Source of the DNA: an uncultured Slackia sp.
GTDB lineage: Bacteria > Actinomycetota > Coriobacteriia > Coriobacteriales > Eggerthellaceae
Length of the DNA stretch: 64,000 nt
Direction: 5' to 3'
Assembly: GCF_959608125.1 (NCBI RefSeq)
Contig: NZ_CAUHPG010000005.1
Location: forward strand, 1 to 64,000
Shown here piece after piece: positions 55,225 to 62,625 of this stretch. Numbering within the stretch: the stretch's first letter is position 1; each line of letters starts with the position of its first letter. A program made the translations under genes and the position numbers. The notes under the pieces were generated by a model. It searched no databases. It was given only the letters and a program-made list of their open reading frames with translations, and was not told the origin of the DNA.

Positions 55225-56245
55225 GGCCTCCCCTCCTGTTCTTGAAAATCAGATAGATGAAAAACGGCCCCCCGACGAACGCCATAAGAATGCCCACCGG
55301 CACCTCGTAGGGCGCAAAGGCGACACGGGCAATGAGGTCGCAGCCGACCACGAACGCGGCGCCGGCTACCGCAGACAGAGGGAGCACCGCGCGGTTGTCG
55401 TTTCCGACCGCGAAACGCACGATATGAGGAACGATCAACCCTACGAAGCCCAGAAGGCCCGCGAAGCTCACGGCCGCCCCGGCAAGCAACGACGCGACGG
55501 CCAGCATGGCGAGCCTGACGGCGCGTACGTTCAATCCGAGCGCATGCGCCATATCGTCGCCGAGCGCGACCACGTTGAGCCGGTGCGCCCCACACATCGC
55601 CGCCACAAGGCCCGCCGCAATCAGAACCGCAGGCCATGCAAGATCCGACAGCAGCACGCCCGAGAGACCGCCCGTCAGAAAGACCGACGAGCCCACATAG
55701 GCGTCGGGCGCCACGATCATGACCGTATTCATACCTGCGCCGAACACGGTGGTTATCGCTATGCCCGACAGCACGACGGTCAGACGCGACGCGCCCGCAT
55801 GCAGCGATATGCCGAAAATGACGGCCGCCGTAGCCAAAGCGCCGGCGAACGCCGCGAACGGAGCAGCCCAAGGCGCATGGGGAAACAGCGCCGCGACCGC
55901 GAGCACGAACAGCCCTGCCCCCGAGTTGACGCCGATCACATTCGGACTTGCGAGCGGGTTGTCAAGCACCGATTGAATGACGGCCCCCGCCACTGCAAGG
56001 GCCGCGCCTGCAAGCAGCGCGGCCAGGACGCGCGGAAGCCTGACGTTTACCAAGATGCTTTTCGCGGCATCGCTCACTTCTCCGCCGCAGACCCATGCCG
56101 CGAGCTCGCCGAAACTCACAGAAGATGCTCCGCACAAGAAAGCCGCGATGCTCAGCGCCGCAAGAGCCGCGCAGGCAATGGCGAAGGCCGCCGCCCGACG
56201 ACCTCGCCCGGCGGCGTGCCCCGATTCTTCACGAACGCGCCGCAT
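55217..56245 (-). CDS. FecCD-family ABC transporter permease
   Basis: Membrane channel of the same importer. The 342-residue protein has about nine or ten membrane segments and the family motifs RLPRVLAALLAGAALAVAG and the coupling segment ALGLNVRAVRLA...AGLLGFVGLIVPHIVR. The C-terminal PVGILMAFVGGPFFIYL is diagnostic. ATG 56245 sits on the FecB stop (TGATG); a GTG three bases upstream is also possible. Confidence 0.92.
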   Translation of the reverse strand: MRRVREESGHAAGRGRRAAAFAIACAALAALSIAAFLCGASSVSFGELAAWVCGGEVSDAAKSILVNVRLPRVLAALLAGAALAVAGAVIQSVLDNPLASPNVIGVNSGAGLFVLAVAALFPHAPWAAPFAAFAGALATAAVIFGISLHAGASRLTVVLSGIAITTVFGAGMNTVMIVAPDAYVGSSVFLTGGLSGVLLSDLAWPAVLIAAGLVAAMCGAHRLNVVALGDDMAHALGLNVRAVRLAMLAVASLLAGAAVSFAGLLGFVGLIVPHIVRFAVGNDNRAVLPLSAVAGAAFVVGCDLIARVAFAPYEVPVGILMAFVGGPFFIYLIFKNRRGGLE

Positions 56246-57282
56246 CACGCCTCGTTCTGCCCGGACACGAGATGCCCCGCAAGCGTCTCATAACTCTGGG
56301 CCCATTTCGCATTGGGCTTGTACAGGAACAAATCGGGATCGAGCATGATGTAGCGACCCTCCTGCACTGCCGAAAGCGTCGCCCATGCAGGATTTTCTGC
56401 GGTCTGCGCCTCGAGATTGCGCATAGCGGTCTCGGTGTCGTTGCCCATAGGAATCACGAAAATGTAATCGGGGTCGAGCTCGATTACCGACTCGAGACTG
56501 AAGTCGGACAGAAGGCTGCGATTCTCGTCGGCAAGATTGACGACGCCCAAATCGGCAAGCATATCGCCCGCCATCGACGAGGACGTCAACACACGAGTCC
56601 CCCGCGAATACGTGGTCATGAGCAGAGCCGTGGAAGGCTCGCTCGCCTCGGGCATGTCCGAAATCGCCTGCTCGATCGCCTGCTGCACCGATTCGCCGTT
56701 TCGGCTATACAGGTCGTCGCGGCCGGTGATGTCGCAGAACACGCGCAGCATGCGCAAGTAGTCCTCGAAAACCGTGACCTCGAAATACGCCACGGGGATG
56801 CCCGAAGCATCAAGAGCCGCCTTGAAATCGGCCTGGCTCGAATCGCCGCCGCGGCCGCCTGTGCCGCAGGTCATGATTACGAAATCAGGCTCGAGGGCGA
56901 TGACCGCCTCGAGGTTGATGTTCGAGAAGTCGCCCACCTTCGCGACGTCGGAAGACTCGATATCGAATGCATCGAACGTGAAAGCGTCGTCAGAAGCGCC
57001 GACCAAGGTGCCGCCGGCAAGCTCCCACGTGTTCGCGAAGCTTCCCATGCACGCAACGACGCGCTGGGGATTTTCCACCGTGACCTCGTTGCCCATATCG
57101 TCAGTGAAAGTATAGGCCTGCGGACGTTCCGCTTCGATGGCAGACGCCCCCTCGCCCTCTGCCGACGACGCGCCGTCGCCGGCGCATCCTACGAGCATCG
57201 ATGCCGAAAGCGCGAGCGCGAGCGCAGTGGAAAGCAGACCTGCGCGCACTGACACGCGGCTGCGATACGTTTCATCGAACAT
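56245..57282 (-). CDS. FecB-type substrate-binding lipoprotein
   Basis: Lipid-anchored binding protein of the importer. From ATG 57282 the signal peptide (RSRVSVRAGLLSTALALAL) leads to the lipobox SMLVGC; mature Cys at about residue 33. The mature part has the class III binding-protein pattern: QRVVACMGSFANTWELAGG, FSNINLEAVIALEPDFVIM and the second lobe with LDPDYIFVIPMG. The substrate could be a siderophore, haem or a corrinoid. An alternative ATG at 57327 overlaps the radical-SAM gene and gives a poorer signal peptide. Confidence 0.88.
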   Translation of the reverse strand: MFDETYRSRVSVRAGLLSTALALALSASMLVGCAGDGASSAEGEGASAIEAERPQAYTFTDDMGNEVTVENPQRVVACMGSFANTWELAGGTLVGASDDAFTFDAFDIESSDVAKVGDFSNINLEAVIALEPDFVIMTCGTGGRGGDSSQADFKAALDASGIPVAYFEVTVFEDYLRMLRVFCDITGRDDLYSRNGESVQQAIEQAISDMPEASEPSTALLMTTYSRGTRVLTSSSMAGDMLADLGVVNLADENRSLLSDFSLESVIELDPDYIFVIPMGNDTETAMRNLEAQTAENPAWATLSAVQEGRYIMLDPDLFLYKPNAKWAQSYETLAGHLVSGQNEA

Positions 57283-57319
57283 AGCGGAAGATCCTTTCAT
57301 AGAGAGCATGCGGCCGTTC

Positions 57320-58336
57320 TTATTCATGGGAGGCGGCCCCTTCGTCGTCGAGCTTCAATCCATGCGCGCAATAATCGTCCTGCGCGAGGATGTCGCCCTC
57401 GTGGTAATACGCGGCGCGGGCGCGGCATCCGCCGCATCCGTCGCGATAGTCGCACGTGCCGCAAGCGCCCGAATAGGCCTCGGTGCGCAGCTTCTCGAAC
57501 ACAGGGCTCGATTTCCAAATCTCGTCGAACGGAGTCGCGCGCACATCGCCCGCCTCTTCCGTCATATACGCGCACGGACGAACGATTCCCTCCGACCCGA
57601 CGACACAATACGTCAAGCCGGCAAGGCATCCGCGTGAAAAACGCGTCTCCACGCCGAGCTGTTTGGCGACGCGCGTGAATTGCGGGGCGCACGTGGGCTT
57701 GACGTCGATGGAAACCTGTTGCGATTTCATCATGATGTCGCGCAGAAGTTCTTCGTTCTCCCTCACCTCGAGCGCGGTCTCCTTGATGAATTTCCCTCGG
57801 CCCACGGGAATGAGGAAAAAGATGTAGTGCGCGACGGCGCCGATACGCTCGGCGAAGTCGGTGATGTCGCAGACCTCGTCTCGGTTCCAGTCGACGACGG
57901 TGGTATGAAGCTGGAACGCCAGCCCCGCCTTCTTGCACGCCTCAATGCCCTGCATGGTTAGCTCGTAGGCGTTTTCGAGCCCGCGGAAGCGGTCGTGCTT
58001 GGCAGGATCGAGGCTGTCGACCGAGATTCCCATGGCGCAAGCCCCGCACTCCTTCAGACGCGCGGCCGTCTCATACGTGATCAGCGTGCCGTTCGTTCCG
58101 AAAACAGGACGCAGCCCCCGCGAAGCGGCATGCGCGACCAGGTCGAAAATATCAGGGCGAAGCAACGGCTCTCCGCCCGAGAAGATCATCACTTTGAAGC
58201 CCGCACGTGCGATCTCGTCGATCATCTTCTTCGCTTCATCGGTGCCGAGCTCTTTGTCCGTAGCCTCCTCGGCATCCTGGTAGCAGTGCTCGCATTTCAA
58301 ATTGCATTTGTTCGTCGTCATCCACGACACGATCAT
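57320..58336 (-). CDS. Radical SAM / SPASM protein of the NirJ/Ahb type
   Basis: A 338-residue SAM enzyme. The 4Fe-4S site CNLKCEHCYQD is at residues 11-21 (C11, C15, C18), followed by GGEPLLRPDIFD. The C-terminal SPASM region contains CLAGLTYC, RPCAYM and the C-rich block GACGTCDYRDGCGGCRARA (7 or so Cys). This last motif is typical of the NirJ, AhbC and AhbD proteins that decarboxylate or modify side chains of sirohaem in haem d1 and alternative haem synthesis. A peptide-modifying relative is possible. ATG 58336 follows AAAAGGGGGC. Adjacent genes (haem-like and iron uptake) favour tetrapyrrole work. Confidence 0.85.
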   Translation of the reverse strand: MIVSWMTTNKCNLKCEHCYQDAEEATDKELGTDEAKKMIDEIARAGFKVMIFSGGEPLLRPDIFDLVAHAASRGLRPVFGTNGTLITYETAARLKECGACAMGISVDSLDPAKHDRFRGLENAYELTMQGIEACKKAGLAFQLHTTVVDWNRDEVCDITDFAERIGAVAHYIFFLIPVGRGKFIKETALEVRENEELLRDIMMKSQQVSIDVKPTCAPQFTRVAKQLGVETRFSRGCLAGLTYCVVGSEGIVRPCAYMTEEAGDVRATPFDEIWKSSPVFEKLRTEAYSGACGTCDYRDGCGGCRARAAYYHEGDILAQDDYCAHGLKLDDEGAASHE

Positions 58337-58469
58337 GATTGCCCCCTTTTCGGCGCACGAAACCATCGGCGCGCCATCGCCTTTCTTCTCGATTTTCTTT
58401 CGAATGTCTATGGAAACCGAAGCGTCGCACGTCGAAGCGGCCTTTGCACGCCCAACGCGACGCGTGTTT
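58337..58469 (-). other. Gap between the HemA-like and radical-SAM genes
   Basis: 133 bases with no ORF. A GCGTCGC/GCGACGC inverted repeat with a long loop is present. I see no clear promoter, so it may just be spacer inside the operon. Confidence 0.4.
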
Positions 58470-59423
58470 CTATCCCGAAGCCGAAACGTCCCGGCTATCG
58501 AACCATCTCATATAAGCGCGCGCACGCTCCCTGATCGCCCGCGCGCGCTCGGCATCGCCGACGCTTTCGCGCTCGCACGCGGCCGCAACCTCCTGAAGAT
58601 CGCTACGCCCGTAGACGAACACGTCGTCTACGTCCACGCGGCCGCGTCCGTCGGGTTCGCCCGCAAGGTCGAACACCACGCTCAAGCGTCCCCGACGCAC
58701 ACGTCGAAGCCTCTTCGCAGCGGCAGCGTCGAACGCCTGCGCGCGCCAGAGGAGCGACACGTCGGCCTTCGCCATGGACTCCATCAGCCCGTCTTCTTCG
58801 CAGGCATCGAAGACCGATGCCCCGGCAGCGGAAAACGCCGCCTGGAAAACAGAAGCCTGCGGGCTCGAAGATTCCACCATGACGCTGCATTTCCCTAGGT
58901 CATCGAAGACGAATCGGGCAAGCTCGACCGCCATGTCGGCTTCGGCGCGCGATTGGGCGTCCTCGTCGCGGCGCAGGCCGAATGAAGAAGCCGCCTCGCT
59001 CGCCTCAAGAAAGAGCCGCTCGATCGCTTCGGCGGGCTTGCCGGAATCGCATGCGGATTCGCATATAAAGCGCGGCGCTGGAACATCCCTGCCCCGCGCG
59101 AACGAATCGGAGCCGCATGCGACATGCATCGCATGCATCGCGGCGTCGACTCCTTCCGCAGCGTAAAAGCAGCCCGCGATACGAGAAGGCGGAACGCCCA
59201 AATGGGACGAGAACAGATTGCCGAAAACCCCGAAGCTATCGAAGCCTTCGCGAAGCACCGCGTACGCCTCGTAGCGTTCGCCTTGGCCCGCGATGGCGGC
59301 CTCTTCGGCATCGGGAAGCGCCGCTATCGCGGCAAGAAGGTCCCCTCGACGCGCGCTTTCGACCGATGTGAGCACGTCATCGGGCGCATGAGCGGGATCG
59401 ATTCCCGCAACGACGAGCTCCAT
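58470..59423 (-). CDS. Glutamyl-tRNA reductase homologue without catalytic residues (HemA-like)
   Basis: A 317-residue protein that follows the HemA fold along its whole length. Residues 3-15 (LVVAGIDPAHAPD) match the LxxLGINHKTAPV start; 85-110 (CFYAAEGVDAAMHAMHVACGSDSFAR) match the xDAVxHLxRVASGLDSLVLGE region; 165-185 the AVELA start of the NADPH domain; 266-310 (DDVFVYGRSDLQEVAA to MRWFDS) the dimerisation helix of GluTR. But the catalytic Cys motif STCNR is replaced by GQGER at 46-50, and the nucleotide GAG loop by ESSSP at 184-188, so it should not reduce glutamyl-tRNA. Only 2 bases separate it from the HemX-like gene upstream. Confidence 0.8.
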   Translation of the reverse strand: MELVVAGIDPAHAPDDVLTSVESARRGDLLAAIAALPDAEEAAIAGQGERYEAYAVLREGFDSFGVFGNLFSSHLGVPPSRIAGCFYAAEGVDAAMHAMHVACGSDSFARGRDVPAPRFICESACDSGKPAEAIERLFLEASEAASSFGLRRDEDAQSRAEADMAVELARFVFDDLGKCSVMVESSSPQASVFQAAFSAAGASVFDACEEDGLMESMAKADVSLLWRAQAFDAAAAKRLRRVRRGRLSVVFDLAGEPDGRGRVDVDDVFVYGRSDLQEVAAACERESVGDAERARAIRERARAYMRWFDSRDVSASG

Positions 59424-59425
59424 CT

Positions 59426-60262
59426 CTAAACCGCCGCGACGAACATCAGCACAAGAGCTGCCGAGAAACCGCAGATGGAAAGGACCGACCGCGTCTTCGA
59501 TCCGACCAAAGACGGCGCGAGGTAGGAAACACCGACGAACACGGCGTAGGCCGACCACACGACGATCGAAAGTCCGATGCGAGGACCCAGATACGAGAAT
59601 GCGGCAGGACAGCCTGCGGCCACCATAACGCCGTGGCGGATCGCATATCTACCGAACCCGAGCAGCATCCCCAGCGTGAACAACGGAAGGCCGACAAGCC
59701 CCGCACGGCGGGCGACGGCATTGAGCGTGTCGAGCGCAGGCATGGTGAGATTGAACAACCGCGCACTGCGGTCCTTCATCAGGCGGCGCTGATAAAGCTG
59801 CATGGCGGATGCCGCGGCGCTGATGACGAAACACGCCATGGCCGCAAGGAAGGAAAGGATATGGAGAACGAGGGCGGGCCACTGTTCGTACGTGCTGTTC
59901 GTATAGAAAGCCGACCCGGAAAACAGCGAGCTCATCTGGGCGATCAACATGAGCAAGGCGACCGTCGAAGCGGCTACGACGAGATAGCCGTACGGCCTCT
60001 TGGCGAAAACCGCCACGAACAACGACGCCACGGACAGAACCCATGACGTGAGCATGAGCACGTTCGGGCCCACGAGAACGGTTCCCGACGTGCTGACCGA
60101 CTCCATTCCGATCGAGGCGGAATGGAGCAGGAAAGCCGCAAGGAAGAAAAGACGGGAAGCGACGGAAAAGCGGTCGGCCTTACGGGCGGCGCGAAACGCA
60201 CAGAGGCTGGCCGCGCAGCCGTAAAGCGTGATGCTCGCCGCGGCGGCTATGAATGCGATCAT
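59426..60262 (-). CDS. HemX/CcsA-like membrane protein lacking the WWD motif
   Basis: A 278-residue protein with about eight transmembrane segments. The order of segments, LVLHILSFLAAMACFVIS then LDTLNAVARRAGLVGLPLFTLGMLLG, matches the HemX/CcsA family that pairs with HemA or with cytochrome c assembly. The tryptophan-rich WGxxWxWD haem loop, which should follow FTLGMLLG, is absent; the stretch reads RYAIRHGVMVAAGCP instead. ATG 60262 follows AAGGAGAGC. It is 2 bases ahead of the HemA-like gene, so they are translated together. Confidence 0.78.
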   Translation of the reverse strand: MIAFIAAAASITLYGCAASLCAFRAARKADRFSVASRLFFLAAFLLHSASIGMESVSTSGTVLVGPNVLMLTSWVLSVASLFVAVFAKRPYGYLVVAASTVALLMLIAQMSSLFSGSAFYTNSTYEQWPALVLHILSFLAAMACFVISAAASAMQLYQRRLMKDRSARLFNLTMPALDTLNAVARRAGLVGLPLFTLGMLLGFGRYAIRHGVMVAAGCPAAFSYLGPRIGLSIVVWSAYAVFVGVSYLAPSLVGSKTRSVLSICGFSAALVLMFVAAV

Positions 60263-60392
60263 TGCTCTCCTTCGCTCTCCGTGCCGAGGATTCGGCGCGA
60301 TTACAGAGTATCGGAGCACGAACGGCCGCGTAATAGCCCATTCGGATTAAATCGGCGTCGGGGAGTACGCTTCCTGCCGTACTCTAGGCGAA

Positions 60393-60617
60393 TCATCGCG
60401 CCTTAAGCACCCCCGTCTCGAAGCCGTACGCGACAAGGGCTGCACGATTGTCGCAGCCCGTTTTCGCAATCATATTAGCAAGATGGACTTTCACCGTCTG
60501 TTCCGAAAGCGCAAGACGGGCCGCTATGCCCCTGTTCGAAAGGCCACGGGCGATATGGTATAGAATCTGCTGCTCGCGCACGGTCAGAGAACTCTCCTGG
60601 TCGATGGTCAGAATCAC
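60393..60617 (-). CDS. Stand-alone LuxR/GerE-type HTH protein
   Basis: A 74-residue protein that is essentially one LuxR DNA-binding domain: LTVREQQILYHIARGLSNRG and EIARxLxxSxxTVKxHxxNIxxKxG-like (IAARLALSEQTVKVHLANMIAKTGC). There is no receiver or sensor domain. The start is GTG 60617 behind AAGGGGG. It stands alone at the head of the haem-like cluster (130 bases upstream of its first gene), so it may regulate it; alternatively it is a remnant of a longer LuxR regulator. Confidence 0.75.
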   Translation of the reverse strand: MILTIDQESSLTVREQQILYHIARGLSNRGIAARLALSEQTVKVHLANMIAKTGCDNRAALVAYGFETGVLKAR

Positions 60618-60704
60618 CTTTACCCCCTTGTTCTATACCGCACGAAGCGTGCGATGCGGGCAATTCTAGCGAGCATGCTCCCGTCGGTCTAGAGGAAGGC
60701 ATCC

Positions 60705-60733
60705 TTGCCGGCGCCGTCGGACGCCGGTATACT
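60705..60733 (+). promoter_or_regulatory. Sigma70-type promoter of the ABC-F gene
   Basis: TTGCCG (60705-60710) and TATACT (60728-60733) with an ideal 17-base spacer. The transcript would start near 60740 and carry a leader of about 270 bases. Confidence 0.7.
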
Positions 60734-60792
60734 CGCCGGAATGAATTCACCGAGGATGCCGTGCGCATCCGCTTCTAAGGAGCCCTGCATAC

Positions 60793-60804
60793 ATGAAGTT
60801 CTAG
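60793..60804 (+). CDS. Three-codon leader ORF (MKF)
   Basis: ATG AAG TTC TAG, preceded 10 bases upstream by AAGGAG (60777-60782), in the leader of the ABC-F gene. It may be a ribosome-sensing leader peptide of the type found before antibiotic-resistance ABC-F genes, but such short ORFs also occur by chance. No clear terminator is visible between it and the gene. Confidence 0.35.
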   Translation: MKF

Positions 60805-61011
60805 ACGATGCACAGTTTTGTGCCCCATTCGCATCCGGCCGCTTTCGCGGCGCAGCCTTCGCGCATATCGGGCAGCATCGTCTTATACGTTCGTTTTCCC
60901 AACGGCTCCATCTCGCTTTTTCTCATAGCTTCGCCCCATGAGCGAAAGCGTTTTCGCCCCGAGAAAAACCACGCTTGCCCATGCGCGACCTTTCCGACAG
61001 GAGGCCGCCCT

Positions 61012-62511
61012 ATGGCACGAACCATCCTCACGCTCTCCCATATCGCATACACCCACCCGCAATCCGCCGACCCCGTGCTGCACGACGTGTCCGCTACCTT
61101 CGCGCAAGGCTGGACCGCGCTTGTCGGCGACAACGGGTGCGGCAAGACCACGCTCGCCCGTATCGCCTGCGGTCTGGAAAAACCCGACGACGGCAACGTA
61201 TCCGCACGCCTTTCCTTTGCGTATTGCGAACAAGACCCGCGCATGGAGCCCGCGCTGCTCTACGATTTCGCATGCGACTTCTCCCCCGAAGCGACACGCC
61301 TGCGAGCCGCTCTCGAAATTCCTGACGACGCCCCTTGGCGTTTCGAATCCCTAAGCGGCGGCGAGCAGAAAAAGCTCCAAATCGCCGTCGCGCTTTGGAG
61401 TGAGCCCGAACTGCTCGTCCTCGACGAGCCGACCAACCACGTCGACGCAGCATGCCGTGCATGCATCCTTGAGTCGCTGCGGGCATTTTCGGGCATCGGC
61501 ATCGTCATTTCGCACGACCGCCTTTTGATCGATTCTTTGCCAAAACAGTGTCTCTGCTTTGAAAACGGCCGCTTCGTCATGAGGCCAGGAGACTATGGCA
61601 ATGCTTCCGAACAGCGCAAACGAGAGCTGCTTTGCTCGCAGCGTGCCAACGTACAAGCGAAAAGAACCGCCGCGGCGCTACAGCACGAGTATATCCGCCG
61701 CGCAGAAGAAGCATCCAAGACAGCGAAACGACGCAGCGCCCGCATGCTCGACAAGCACGATTCCGACGGCCGGGCAAAACGCAAGCTGGCGATCTATACC
61801 GGCCAGGACGGAAAGGCCGGCGCGCTCGCAAGCGGCATGAATGCGCGGCTTGAGCGCGCCTGGGCCGACATCGCCCGCACGCGCACGGAAAAGCGCTATG
61901 ACGGATCGATCGCCTTCGACATGCAGCCCCACCCCCGAAAGACCCTGATGCACGTTGAAGAAGCACCCATCGCATGCGGACCGCAGGGGTTGCTTCGTGT
62001 GCCCCGGCTCTACGTGGGCAATACCGACCATCTGGGAATCAGCGGAAACAACGGAAGCGGTAAAACGACGCTAGTAAGGCATCTACTCGATCACATGGAC
62101 CCCGATATCCGCATCCTATTCATTCCCCAGGAATACACGCCCGATGAAGCGCGACGACTCGTGCAACGCGTGCGCGACGAATCCCCTGAAACGAAGGGTC
62201 GCATCCTTTCGATCGTCGCCCGCCTCAATTCCAATCCCGACCGCATCCTCGAAGGCGGCCGAACCAGCCCGGGAGAGCTGCGTAAGCTCGCCATCGCATG
62301 CGGCATCGCCGACGGCGCCGCCCTTATCATGGCGGACGAGCCGACCAACCACCTCGACATCCACTCCGTCGAGGCGCTCGAGCAAGCGCTAGCGGCATTT
62401 CCCGGCGCGCTCGTCGCCGTAAGCCACGACGAACGTTTCCTTGAAGCGGTCTGCACAAGGCGGCTGCACATCACGCGTGCAAACGGCCTTTCAACCTGCA
62501 CGCTCTCCTGA
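61012..62511 (+). CDS. ABC-F family ATPase (possible ribosome-protection type)
   Basis: A 499-residue soluble tandem ABC protein with no membrane segments. Domain 1 has Walker A GDNGCGKTT, signature LSGGEQKKLQIA and DEPTNHVD; domain 2 has GNNGSGKTT, signature TSPGELRKLAIA and DEPTNHLD. The linker (about residues 195-285) is rich in Arg/Lys/Ala and long enough to reach the ribosomal P-site. Length and layout fit the Lsa/Vga-like resistance class, but housekeeping ABC-F proteins look similar. ATG 61012 has AGGAGG 8 bases ahead; an in-frame ATG at 60808 is not favoured. It is preceded by a 270-base leader. Confidence 0.88.
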   Translation: MARTILTLSHIAYTHPQSADPVLHDVSATFAQGWTALVGDNGCGKTTLARIACGLEKPDDGNVSARLSFAYCEQDPRMEPALLYDFACDFSPEATRLRAALEIPDDAPWRFESLSGGEQKKLQIAVALWSEPELLVLDEPTNHVDAACRACILESLRAFSGIGIVISHDRLLIDSLPKQCLCFENGRFVMRPGDYGNASEQRKRELLCSQRANVQAKRTAAALQHEYIRRAEEASKTAKRRSARMLDKHDSDGRAKRKLAIYTGQDGKAGALASGMNARLERAWADIARTRTEKRYDGSIAFDMQPHPRKTLMHVEEAPIACGPQGLLRVPRLYVGNTDHLGISGNNGSGKTTLVRHLLDHMDPDIRILFIPQEYTPDEARRLVQRVRDESPETKGRILSIVARLNSNPDRILEGGRTSPGELRKLAIACGIADGAALIMADEPTNHLDIHSVEALEQALAAFPGALVAVSHDERFLEAVCTRRLHITRANGLSTCTLS

Positions 62512-62565
62512 CGCGGAGCAGAGCGCGGCTGTCGTCGTAAAAATCGGCAACACGCGAACGAACGC

Positions 62566-62594
62566 AAAAGGACGGGCCGCGCAAGCCCGTCCTT
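62566..62594. terminator. Bidirectional terminator between the ABC-F genes
   Basis: AAGGACGGGC/GCCCGTCCTT (62568-62577 with 62585-62594), with TTTTGCG following on the minus strand and TTCG on the plus. Confidence 0.75.
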
Positions 62595-62625
62595 CGATAC
62601 GACGTGATTCCTCCATTCGAAAGCG

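Larger units (their letters stand above)
60618..61011. other. Long leader / divergent intergenic region
   Basis: This 394-base region holds the ABC-F promoter (60705-60733), the three-codon ORF, and the LuxR gene's own upstream region. A small hairpin GCGAAAGCGTTTTCGC (60950-60965) occurs. I see no larger ORF with a ribosome binding site, although the frame of the ABC-F gene stays open back to 60808. Confidence 0.5.

Noticed and set aside
60808..61011. Possible longer N-terminus (68 residues) of the ABC-F protein from ATG 60808
   Set aside because: The AGGAGG site fits ATG 61012, and the N-terminus MARTILTLSHI is the normal ABC-F start. The extra residues are not family-like.
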